Assembly: GCA_951812755.1 (NCBI GenBank)
Contig: OX638329.1
Location: forward strand, 357,339-421,338
From: an uncultured Latescibacterota bacterium
GTDB lineage: Bacteria; Latescibacterota; UBA2968
DNA length: 64,000 nt
Reading direction: 5' to 3'
This document shows positions 52,978-60,495 of this stretch, piece by piece. The notes below the pieces were generated by a model. It did no database searches, was not told where the DNA came from, and was given only the letters and a program-made list of their open reading frames with translations. The first letter of the stretch is position 1, and every line of letters begins with the position of its first letter. A program made the position numbers and the translations under genes.

Positions 52978-55446
52978 CTACTCATATCGCAATGTCTCAG
53001 CGGGATTGGTTCGGGCGGCTTTCGATGCCTGTGTGCTTACGGTTAATAGCGCGATTCCCAATGTGAGGAGGCTTCCGAGGACAAATGAGATCGCGCTGAG
53101 TTCAATCCGATAGGCAAAATGCTGCAACCATCGATCCATCGCCAGATAAATAATCGGATAGGCGATCAGGTTTGCTATTCCGACGAGTATGACAAAGTCT
53201 TTACACAGGAGTATCACGAGGTTCCAAACGGACGCGCCCATCGCTTTGCGTATGCCAATTTCTTTTGTGCGCTGTTCTGCGGTGAAGGCTGCCAGTCCCA
53301 ATAGCCCCAGACACGCTACAAAGATCGCGATGACAAATGCCGCGCTGAATATTTGTCCGATGCGCTGGTCGTCCCGATACCAGCGTTCCAACTCGTCGGC
53401 CGCAAAGGCAATGGCAGGCGAGCGGGTGGGAAGAAATTGCGTCCAGGTGCGTTGTAGAAATGCCATTGTCTCTGGGATTTCTTGCGGACGAATCCGCATT
53501 GAGAGATGGCTGAGGCGATACCACGCGGCTGTGATGACCAGTGGTTCGATGGTTTCGTAGAGGTGCCGATAGTGAAAGTCTTTGACTACGCCGATCACAT
53601 GTCCTTTTCGAACGTGTGAGTTCAGTACTTTGCCCACGGGGTCTGTCCAGCCAAATACTTTTGCGGCTGTTTCGTTTATGACGAATAATTCGCCGGGTTT
53701 GCCGCGTCTTTCCCATGCCTGTTCCGCATAACTGCGGTCGTAATTGCGCCCGGACAGCAGGGGAATGTCGTAGCAGTCTATAAATGCCTCGTCTGCGCCA
53801 AATACGCGTACTTCAACGCCCCGGTCCGGGTCGCCTTCGGGGAAAAACCACTCGCGGTTGGGCCAGCTATGTCCCGGCAAATCCGATGTTGCCGATACGG
53901 TTGTGATGTTCGGGTGTTGTGAGAAGGCGTCTCTGACCTTAAGATACTGCTTTTGCAACTGCCCGCCAGCGCTCAAATATCGGTCTTGCCGGAAGATGGA
54001 GGCGACGACGACTTTTTCTTTGTTAAATCCCAGGTCTTTTTCTCGTATCAATCGCATCTGGTCGGCTACAATGATGGTTCCTATGATTAATATAATTGAA
54101 ATCGCAAATTGCAATACGACGAGTCCTTTCCGCACGCGGGCCTGGGCTGAGCCGGCTTTGATTGCTCCGCCTTTCAAAACGGTTGTGGGTTCGAATGCAG
54201 AGAGGTAGAGTGCGGGATAGCTTCCCGATAATAGCCCGACAAACAGGGTAATTCCGAGGACCGAGACGGTCAATCCGCTGTTCAAGGTCAAGTTTTCCTG
54301 CACATAAGCACTGAATGGGGGTAGCGCGAGATATACTAACCCGAGTGCTACACAGGCCGATAGGGCGGATAACAGGAGGGATTCGCCCAGGAATTGCTTT
54401 ATGAGATGCGAGCGAGACGCGCCCACGACTTTTCGCAGTCCCACTTCTTTCGCGCGGCTGGCGGATCGGGCGGTAGATAGGTTCATGAAGTTGATGCAGG
54501 CTATTGTGAGGATAAAGAATCCCACGAGTCCCAGCAGATAGATTTGCTGTATGTCTTTGTAGGGTCTTCCCGCATCGCCCGTGAATTCGGGCATATCGAT
54601 TTTGGAATACAGGTGCATGCGCGAGACGGGATGGAGGTAGTAGCGCACGGTTTCGCTTTCGTCTTCTGCGATTTCCGCGTAGCGTTCGACCATTTCCGGC
54701 AATTTTCGGGCGATATCTTCGGGATTGGCTCCGGGTTTCAGGCGCAGATATGTATTTGCCGGGCGCGAGTACGATGGCGGCAGCCAGTGATCCCACGATC
54801 TGCGCTGGCGAACGCCCTGTGGCATGGTGGCGGTGATGAAGTCGTATTGAAACCGGGAGTTGTGGGGTGCTTGCCGGATGACGCCCGTGATTTGATATGT
54901 GCCGCCAAATAGGCTGTGATCTACTGTGATTGTTTTGCCGATTGGATCGGTGGATCCAAAAAATTTTTGTGCGATGGGTTCTGTTATAACTACTGAAAAT
55001 GGATCTTGTAATACGGTTTTGGGATCGCCTGCCAATACGTCGATGCCGAAGAACGAGAATACGTTGGGGTCGCTTAGCCAGAACATCTGTTGAAACGATT
55101 TTTCTCCGGCGGTTATCCATCGGAGACCAGCCCAAAATCGCGTGGCGTCTTCTATTTCTGGAAATTCTTCGGGCAGCACGGTTGCCAATGGTCCCTGTTG
55201 CCCCGTGTTCCACGCAATCCGCCCGTTTGCATGCCGGGTTTGTTTCATGACGCGGTAGGTGCGCGCTACTTCTGGGCGAAACCGGTCATAGCTCAGTTCA
55301 TAGGAGATGTATATCGCGAGCAATACCGCACACGTTATCCCCAGTGCCAGCCCCGACAGGTTGATCAATGAATAGCCCGGATGTCTCAGCAGGTTGCGGA
55401 TGGCTATGGTGAGGTAGTTTTTTGCGAGGTAGAGGGTTTGTTTCAT
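52978..55446 (-). CDS. ABC transporter permease (MacB_PCD/FtsX type)
   Basis: An 822-residue membrane protein from MKQTLYLAKNYLTIAIRNLL. It has a first TM (SLINLSGLALGITCAVLL), a MacB-like periplasmic domain, three TMs, a second periplasmic domain and three more TMs. The layout is the duplicated FtsX form often called ADOP. SRSHLIKQFLGESLLLS and KEIGIRKAMGASVWNLVILL are FtsX hallmarks. No ATP-binding gene lies near, so it depends on an ATPase elsewhere. Cargo unknown. It ends 12 bases before the AddB-like start. Confidence 0.88.
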   Translation of the reverse strand: MKQTLYLAKNYLTIAIRNLLRHPGYSLINLSGLALGITCAVLLAIYISYELSYDRFRPEVARTYRVMKQTRHANGRIAWNTGQQGPLATVLPEEFPEIEDATRFWAGLRWITAGEKSFQQMFWLSDPNVFSFFGIDVLAGDPKTVLQDPFSVVITEPIAQKFFGSTDPIGKTITVDHSLFGGTYQITGVIRQAPHNSRFQYDFITATMPQGVRQRRSWDHWLPPSYSRPANTYLRLKPGANPEDIARKLPEMVERYAEIAEDESETVRYYLHPVSRMHLYSKIDMPEFTGDAGRPYKDIQQIYLLGLVGFFILTIACINFMNLSTARSASRAKEVGLRKVVGASRSHLIKQFLGESLLLSALSACVALGLVYLALPPFSAYVQENLTLNSGLTVSVLGITLFVGLLSGSYPALYLSAFEPTTVLKGGAIKAGSAQARVRKGLVVLQFAISIILIIGTIIVADQMRLIREKDLGFNKEKVVVASIFRQDRYLSAGGQLQKQYLKVRDAFSQHPNITTVSATSDLPGHSWPNREWFFPEGDPDRGVEVRVFGADEAFIDCYDIPLLSGRNYDRSYAEQAWERRGKPGELFVINETAAKVFGWTDPVGKVLNSHVRKGHVIGVVKDFHYRHLYETIEPLVITAAWYRLSHLSMRIRPQEIPETMAFLQRTWTQFLPTRSPAIAFAADELERWYRDDQRIGQIFSAAFVIAIFVACLGLLGLAAFTAEQRTKEIGIRKAMGASVWNLVILLCKDFVILVGIANLIAYPIIYLAMDRWLQHFAYRIELSAISFVLGSLLTLGIALLTVSTQASKAARTNPAETLRYE

Positions 55447-55853
55447 GGGATACAAGTGTGAAGTAGGAGGGAAATCCTTTTCCCGACTCTTGTCATCGCG
55501 GCGTGGTGTTAGCCGCGATCCAGAAGGTTTTGACTGTCCCGCGCAGCACAACGCCAGTAATCCTTTTTCATCATACTCAGAGAATTTCATTCGTTCAAGG
55601 GTTTTTTCGTTGAACTACTGACACACCATGCACAAATGACCTGCCTTAATACACCTTTGCGGAACCCATACGGATCGCTGTACAGGGTTTTGAGTTGCGA
55701 TAGGTTGTGGTTTATCTTATTCTTTTTGAAATCCCCGCGTCTATTGCTAAACTTTACAAGCGATCAGCCTTGCTCAGGGGCGGATGGGTGGGAGCAACAC
55801 TCGGAGCACAACACCAGTAAAAACAGATCGCTATGTATGGTGGAGGTATCGGT
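55447..55853. other. Intergenic region with a GCGGC/GCCGC palindromic repeat
   Basis: About 400 bases between the divergent ABC permease and the AAA ATPase gene. It holds copy 2 of the GTCAT-CGCGGC-N-GCCGCGATCCAG repeat (55492-55525). An open frame continuing the permease upstream is probably not coding. Nothing else was recognised. Confidence 0.4.
55492..55525. repeat. GTCATCGCGGC/GCCGCGATCCAG palindromic repeat, copy 2
   Basis: Related to 39091-39128; stem bases differ in a paired manner (TGCGGC/GCCGCA there, CGCGGC/GCCGCG here), suggesting that the fold is kept. Confidence 0.5.
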
Positions 55854-57110
55854 ATGAGAATACGATTAAAAAATCTTGGCATCTTAAAACATGCGGAATT
55901 TTCGCTGGGAGATTTGACCATTATCTGCGGTGAAAATAACACTGGCAAAACTTATGTGACGTATGCACTGTACGGTTTCTTGCGGTCCTGGCGTGAACTT
56001 GTGGATTTTTCGATTAGTGATGCTCAGATACAAAGATTGCTTGCAGATGATGTCCTCCATATCGACTTATCACAATATGTGAAAACAGCAAATCAAATTC
56101 TTGCGGAGGCCTGTAAGAAGTATAGGGATAAACTGGATAGAGTTTTTGCGGCAACAGAAGGGCGGTTTCGTAATAGTGAATTTTACATTGAGGTAGAAAT
56201 TCCCGATATACTCAATATGAAATATGAACGCGAAATGATGTCCACTCATAGTGATAATTGGGAGCCAGATGGTGAATGGCACTTTAGTTGTATAAAGAAA
56301 AAAGGGACTGAAGAGGTAATATTCACTTTGCTGGCAGAAAACAAAAGGCGGAGAAAGGAAATGCTTTCCCGGATGGCAAACAGATTTATTCATAATAGGA
56401 TCAGCGATATTATTTTTTGTGAATCCCCTCCTGTTCCCATTCTTCCTTTCCCCTTTATCATTTCAGCCGAACGCACTGGCGTGGCTATTTTTCGAGGAGA
56501 ACTAAATTTGGCTCGCAATCGCCTGCGTGACGAGATGGCGCAGGCGGATAAAGTGATGGATGCTCGGAACCGGCTATCCAAAGGGTATCCAAATTATCCT
56601 TCGCCAATAGAAGCCAATGTAGAGTTTACAAGCCAGCTTGAATACGTTGCAAAAAGAAAAAGCTTTATTACTAAAGAACATCCCGATGTATTGGAAGACT
56701 TTGCTGATATCATCGGTGGCGATTACAGCATAACACAAGATGACCTACCCTACTATATCCCCAAAGGGACGGAGATCAGGTTGACAATGGATCAAAGCTC
56801 AAGTGCTGTGCGTTCATTACTGGATATCGGTTTTTATCTGCGTTGTGTCGCCCAAAAAGGGGATCTGCTTATGGTAGATGAGCCGGAGTTAAACCTTCAT
56901 CCAGCAAACCAACGCCGCATTGCCAGACTTTTTGCGCGATTGGTGAATTTGGGGATTAAAGTCTTTGTAACGACCCATAGCGATTACATCGTCAAAGAGC
57001 TGAATACGCTTATCATGCTTAATCACGATAAGCCGCACTTAAAAAGAATTGCCGAAGAAAACGAGTATCGGGATGATGAGTTGATCAGTTCAGATCAGGT
57101 TAAAGTATGG
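55854..57110 (+). pseudogene. AAA family ATPase gene truncated by an IS200/IS605-type element
   Basis: About 419 residues of an ABC-type AAA ATPase (AAA_15/21). GGAGG lies 7 bases before MRIRLKNLGI. Walker A GENNTGKT (26-33), signature-like DQSSSAVRSLLDIGFYL, Walker B LLMVDEPELNLHP and FVTTHSDYI are intact. Homologues continue for several dozen residues after the THSDY block; here the frame runs into the TnpB element and reads on to 57407 as nonsense. No matching C-terminus was found beyond the element. Probably inactivated defence-type gene; residual function is possible because the ATPase core is whole. Confidence 0.7.
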
Positions 57111-58390
57111 GAATTATATACTAAACGGCCGGCGAGGCTGTTAGTATATTTCCTGCTTCATCGTGTTTTGCCACCATACTGGCTGGTCTTACATTCACTC
57201 CACAGGCGTTCACTTGTCTTCCGGATGATGACAAATCAATTTCGGTCATTCCGACCGTATTGTTTTGGATATTTCTTGCTGCATTCACATCGCGGTCATG
57301 ATGGATGCCACATACAGGACACTCCCATTCACGGATATGCAATGGGATGTCGTCGAGTTCGTGACCGCACACCGAACATGTCTTACTACTCGGATAGTAT
57401 GCATTGAGTTTCTTTACTCTTCGCCCATACCACATGCCTTTGTATTCCAACATGCGTACAAACTCCGACCAGGACACATCACCGATCAGGCGGGCAAGTC
57501 GTCGGTTTTTCATCATATTTCTTACACGTAATGTCTCTACACCGATAGCTTGGTTCTCACGTATCAGTCGTGTTGACAACTTATGCAAAAAATATCTCCG
57601 ACTATCTGCAATCTTTGCATATATCCGTGCTACTTCTCGTCGCGCTTTTTCCCTGTTTTTCGACCCCTTCTTCCGCCGGGACAGCGTACGTTGCGCTCTA
57701 CGTAGCTGCTTAAAGTGTTTATCAAAAAAGCGTGGGTTATCTACCTTCTCACCATTGCTCAATACCGTATGATGGGTTAATCCCAAATCTATACCTATTT
57801 TGGTATCGATGGGATCCAGTTGCTTAATAGGCTCTATTACGCCGATACTCACAAAGTACCTTCCCAAGCGGTCTTTCGTTACTGTCATATTACGTAATTC
57901 ACAGGCTTCTGATAATCTCTTATGAAATCGTACCTTTATATCACCATCTATCTTTTGTACCTTTATACCGCGTTCCGTCACCTTACACCGCGTCCGATCA
58001 TAACGGATACTCTGCTTATTACTCTTACTCTTAAAACGGGGCTTCCCACTCTGCTTATTAAAAAACTGCTCGTAACTATTCTTCAAAATACGTAACGACT
58101 CTTGTAACGCTCCCGCAGATACCTCATTCAACCATCCCTTATCCGGCTCTTTTTTTATCGCTGTCAATTCTTTCATCAATACCCCATGACTCACACTACG
58201 TCCCACCTCTTTATATGATTTTTCCTTCCGCTCCAAACCGTGATTATACACATACCGCACGCAGCCAAAAGTTTTATTTAATATGTGCTCTTGATATTTA
58301 TTCGGATACAAACGATACTTATATCCTCGCTGTATGCGCACTATACTCATCGCTTTACTCCAAAATACAATTTAAAACCTAAATTGTACT
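57111..58390 (-). mobile_element. TnpB-only IS200/IS605-family element
   Basis: The element holds tnpB but no tnpA. At the start side a small hairpin, ACAATTT/AAATTGT (58367-58387), is preceded on the minus strand by TTTAC (58395-58391), a plausible insertion-target word. At the end side a larger imperfect hairpin (57112-57126 / 57140-57151) spans the tnpB stop. Exact ends are inferred from these hairpins. It would need a TnpA in trans to move. Confidence 0.7.
57121..58350 (-). CDS. tnpB: RNA-guided endonuclease TnpB (IS605 OrfB family)
   Basis: A 409-residue TnpB, ancestor-like relative of Cas12, which cuts DNA guided by an RNA from the element end. The N-terminal helix-turn-helix-like domain (RGYKYRLYPNKYQEHILN) precedes the RuvC core: Asp188 (GIDLGLTHH), Glu272 (VGVETLRV) and Asp354 (HDRDVNAARN) are all kept. 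A C4 zinc finger uses Cys325, 328, 344 and 347. GGAG precedes the ATG. The protein looks intact. Confidence 0.94.
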   Translation of the reverse strand: MSIVRIQRGYKYRLYPNKYQEHILNKTFGCVRYVYNHGLERKEKSYKEVGRSVSHGVLMKELTAIKKEPDKGWLNEVSAGALQESLRILKNSYEQFFNKQSGKPRFKSKSNKQSIRYDRTRCKVTERGIKVQKIDGDIKVRFHKRLSEACELRNMTVTKDRLGRYFVSIGVIEPIKQLDPIDTKIGIDLGLTHHTVLSNGEKVDNPRFFDKHFKQLRRAQRTLSRRKKGSKNREKARREVARIYAKIADSRRYFLHKLSTRLIRENQAIGVETLRVRNMMKNRRLARLIGDVSWSEFVRMLEYKGMWYGRRVKKLNAYYPSSKTCSVCGHELDDIPLHIREWECPVCGIHHDRDVNAARNIQNNTVGMTEIDLSSSGRQVNACGVNVRPASMVAKHDEAGNILTASPAV

Positions 58391-58468
58391 GTAAATATAA
58401 ATAATTTCAATAATTTACACAAGTATTATTGCCTTCAAAACTTATCTCATTCCGCTAAATTCTGGCCA

Positions 58469-58859
58469 TTTTGTATATAAGTCCCAAATGATAATACAGA
58501 AAAATTTTCACTGTGCTGTACCAATTCTAAATTTTTCCTGTGTATCCCTGTATGTTCGGACAAAATATCCAATGCTTCTTTTCCCCCCAAAGACCCTCTA
58601 TATCTACCAGCCATCTATCAGGCAATAATCCGTCAACCACAGGATAAAAACCAAGTTTTTCTGGTTCTTTTTCCACATGTCCTAAATATTTACCCGTCGT
58701 ATTATTTCTTAATCCATACACACCAGAATCAAAATTTGAACTGGGAAAAGAAATTTCTCTTTTGCTCATGTGACACCCTCAATATGTGGCAAAATCAAAT
58801 TCTATCCACTTTTCACACTTTCCATTTTACTCTGACACATCAGATGTTTTGTATATAAG
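58469..58859. repeat. TTTTGTATATAAG direct repeats around the small gene
   Basis: The 13-base word TTTTGTATATAAG, each followed by a similar YCCC, occurs at 58469-58481 and 58847-58859, either side of the 80-residue gene. The spacing is 378 bases. Confidence 0.5.
58527..58769 (-). CDS. Hypothetical protein, 80 residues
   Basis: The protein starts MSKREISFPSSNFDSGVYGL and has no recognised domain. It is rich in Gly, Trp and aromatic residues (DRWLVDIEGLWGEKKHWIF) and could be a small beta protein. GAGGGTG lies about 6 bases before the ATG. It lies between the TnpB element and the FG-GAP gene, flanked by short direct repeats. Function unknown. Confidence 0.45.
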   Translation of the reverse strand: MSKREISFPSSNFDSGVYGLRNNTTGKYLGHVEKEPEKLGFYPVVDGLLPDRWLVDIEGLWGEKKHWIFCPNIQGYTGKI

Positions 58860-58939
58860 CCCCTTTTTTATCTTAGTGAGAGTATTATATTTTTTCAAGG
58901 AATTTTTTTTAAACAGCATAAGGACGAGGGAGCAACCCG

Positions 58940-60256
58940 ATGGAATATGGTAGTCCTATTTTATATAAGCGCGTTGAGATTCCGCCTGAGTTCTGTGTCA
59001 CGGCAGAGGAGGGTACTTATGGCGGCGATATCCGTATGGGCGATCTTGAGGGAAAAGGGCGGGCAGATTTTCTGGTGTACCGGTCAGTTGACGATGCCCA
59101 TGACGGCGGGGGTATGAAGCCCTGCTTTCTCGGTGCTTTTACCGCGGATGGCGAGGTTCTGTGGCAGGTGGGAGAGGGTGGTGTCCAGCCGAGCAGGCCC
59201 GGTCCTGTCGCTATTTGCGATATTGATGGCGATGGTGCTGAGGAAATTATTTGCTTTTTCCTGGATCCTGCGGTCGAGGCGGATCCCGATTCGATGGCAA
59301 ATGTGGTCGTTCAAATTCGGGACGGGGCGAATGGCGATCTCGTGAAGCAAGATAGTCCCGCTGAGTTGCGGTCGTGTCGGGGACGGGGAGCGAATTGGGT
59401 GCATCAACGCATCATGATTGCCAATTTCCGCGGGACCGATACGCCTCGAGATTTTGTGATTAAGCTGGGGGGCAAGGTTATTGCTTTTAATGAGGATCTT
59501 CAGGTTCTGTGGACTTATGAAACCGGGTGGACAGAGTACAGCCGATGTCCCGCGTACATTCCCTCGGTTGGAGATATTGACGGCGATGGCAGGGATGAGG
59601 TTAATGGCGGGTATTTTTTGTTAGATCACGATGGGACTGTGCTCTGGGAAGAGCAACTTGGATGGAATATGGATTCGGTGTCTATCGCGGAATGGGATAA
59701 TGGGCAGGTGCGCGCTATTTGTTCTGGGTTTGGGCATGTGATGGATTGTTGCGGGAATGTGGTTCTGCGGCTCGGCGAGGAGAAGGTTCCCCACGGTCAG
59801 GAGGTGAGAGTAGCGCGATTTAGCGCACATGATCCGTCTCCCCAGATGGTGATTCGATATCAGGGTCACAATACGGATGTCATGGTCATTGATACAAAAG
59901 GGAACTGTCTCAACGATTTCCGCCTCAATCCTTCGCCCAACAATACGGGTATGGAGGTTGTGTACTGGAATGGGGCGGACGCGCCTGCGCTTCTGTACAA
60001 TGGTGGGATGCTGTGGTTGCCTCTTGAGGGGACCCCTATCTCACTGCCGGGTCTTCCAACTCCTGAACCCGTTGGACGCATGGCATGGTATCACTGCATT
60101 CCAGCAGATGTGTGCGGAGATGAACGGGAAGAACTGGTTCTGTACAATCCGTGGGATACCGCGATCTATATTTACACCCCGCATCCCCTGGATGAAAATC
60201 TGTATCGGGGATACCGGTCCTCTGCGAGACAATACAATGTGAGGCTGATGGATTAA
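58940..60256 (+). CDS. FG-GAP-like beta-propeller protein
   Basis: A 438-residue propeller with calcium-binding loops typical of FG-GAP/VCBS repeats and of the rhamnogalacturonan lyase PL11 fold: ICDIDGDGAEEIICF, VGDIDGDGRDEVNGG and VCGDEREELVLYNP. The C-terminal YNPWDTAIYIYTP segment recurs in proteins of sulfatase-rich marine bacteria. No signal peptide is visible. It could be a polysaccharide lyase or a binding protein; the catalytic residues of PL11 are not identified. GGGAG precedes the ATG. Confidence 0.75.
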   Translation: MEYGSPILYKRVEIPPEFCVTAEEGTYGGDIRMGDLEGKGRADFLVYRSVDDAHDGGGMKPCFLGAFTADGEVLWQVGEGGVQPSRPGPVAICDIDGDGAEEIICFFLDPAVEADPDSMANVVVQIRDGANGDLVKQDSPAELRSCRGRGANWVHQRIMIANFRGTDTPRDFVIKLGGKVIAFNEDLQVLWTYETGWTEYSRCPAYIPSVGDIDGDGRDEVNGGYFLLDHDGTVLWEEQLGWNMDSVSIAEWDNGQVRAICSGFGHVMDCCGNVVLRLGEEKVPHGQEVRVARFSAHDPSPQMVIRYQGHNTDVMVIDTKGNCLNDFRLNPSPNNTGMEVVYWNGADAPALLYNGGMLWLPLEGTPISLPGLPTPEPVGRMAWYHCIPADVCGDEREELVLYNPWDTAIYIYTPHPLDENLYRGYRSSARQYNVRLMD

Positions 60257-60262
60257 GCCATG

Positions 60263-60447
60263 CCAGAGGTGCAAGATATTCCTTGCACTACTGGTAAATA
60301 TTTGTCAACAGAGTTGTTGACAAATATTAGTAAAAAAACAGCCGAGGAGAAATAACGTCATAATAAACAAGTCTTTGCTTGCAGTTCATCGACGAGAACT
60401 TTCTGGTTTTCAGAGTAATCCACGGGCACTTCGACCGTCGCCACAAA
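60263..60447. repeat. Duplicated 3' end of the acetolactate-synthase-like gene, copy 1
   Basis: This segment matches 63634-63805. It holds a hairpin GTGCAAG/CTTGCAC (60269-60288), a perfect 14-bp inverted repeat (60297-60310 / 60315-60328, AATATTTGTCAACA) and, on the minus strand at 60358-60435, the last codons of the enzyme, ending SENQKVLVDELQAKTCLL and stop. The rest of that gene is missing here. Confidence 0.85.
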
Positions 60448-60495
60448 TCGCCGTAATAGCGGCCAGCTCAATCAGCCCACAGCCCCTATTACATG

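Noticed and set aside
53201-55213. Long arginine-rich frames over the ABC permease
   Set aside because: Shadow frames of the permease coding sequence.
57111-57407. C-terminal 100 residues of the long ATPase frame
   Set aside because: They are read from inside the TnpB element, antisense to tnpB, and do not resemble AAA ATPases.
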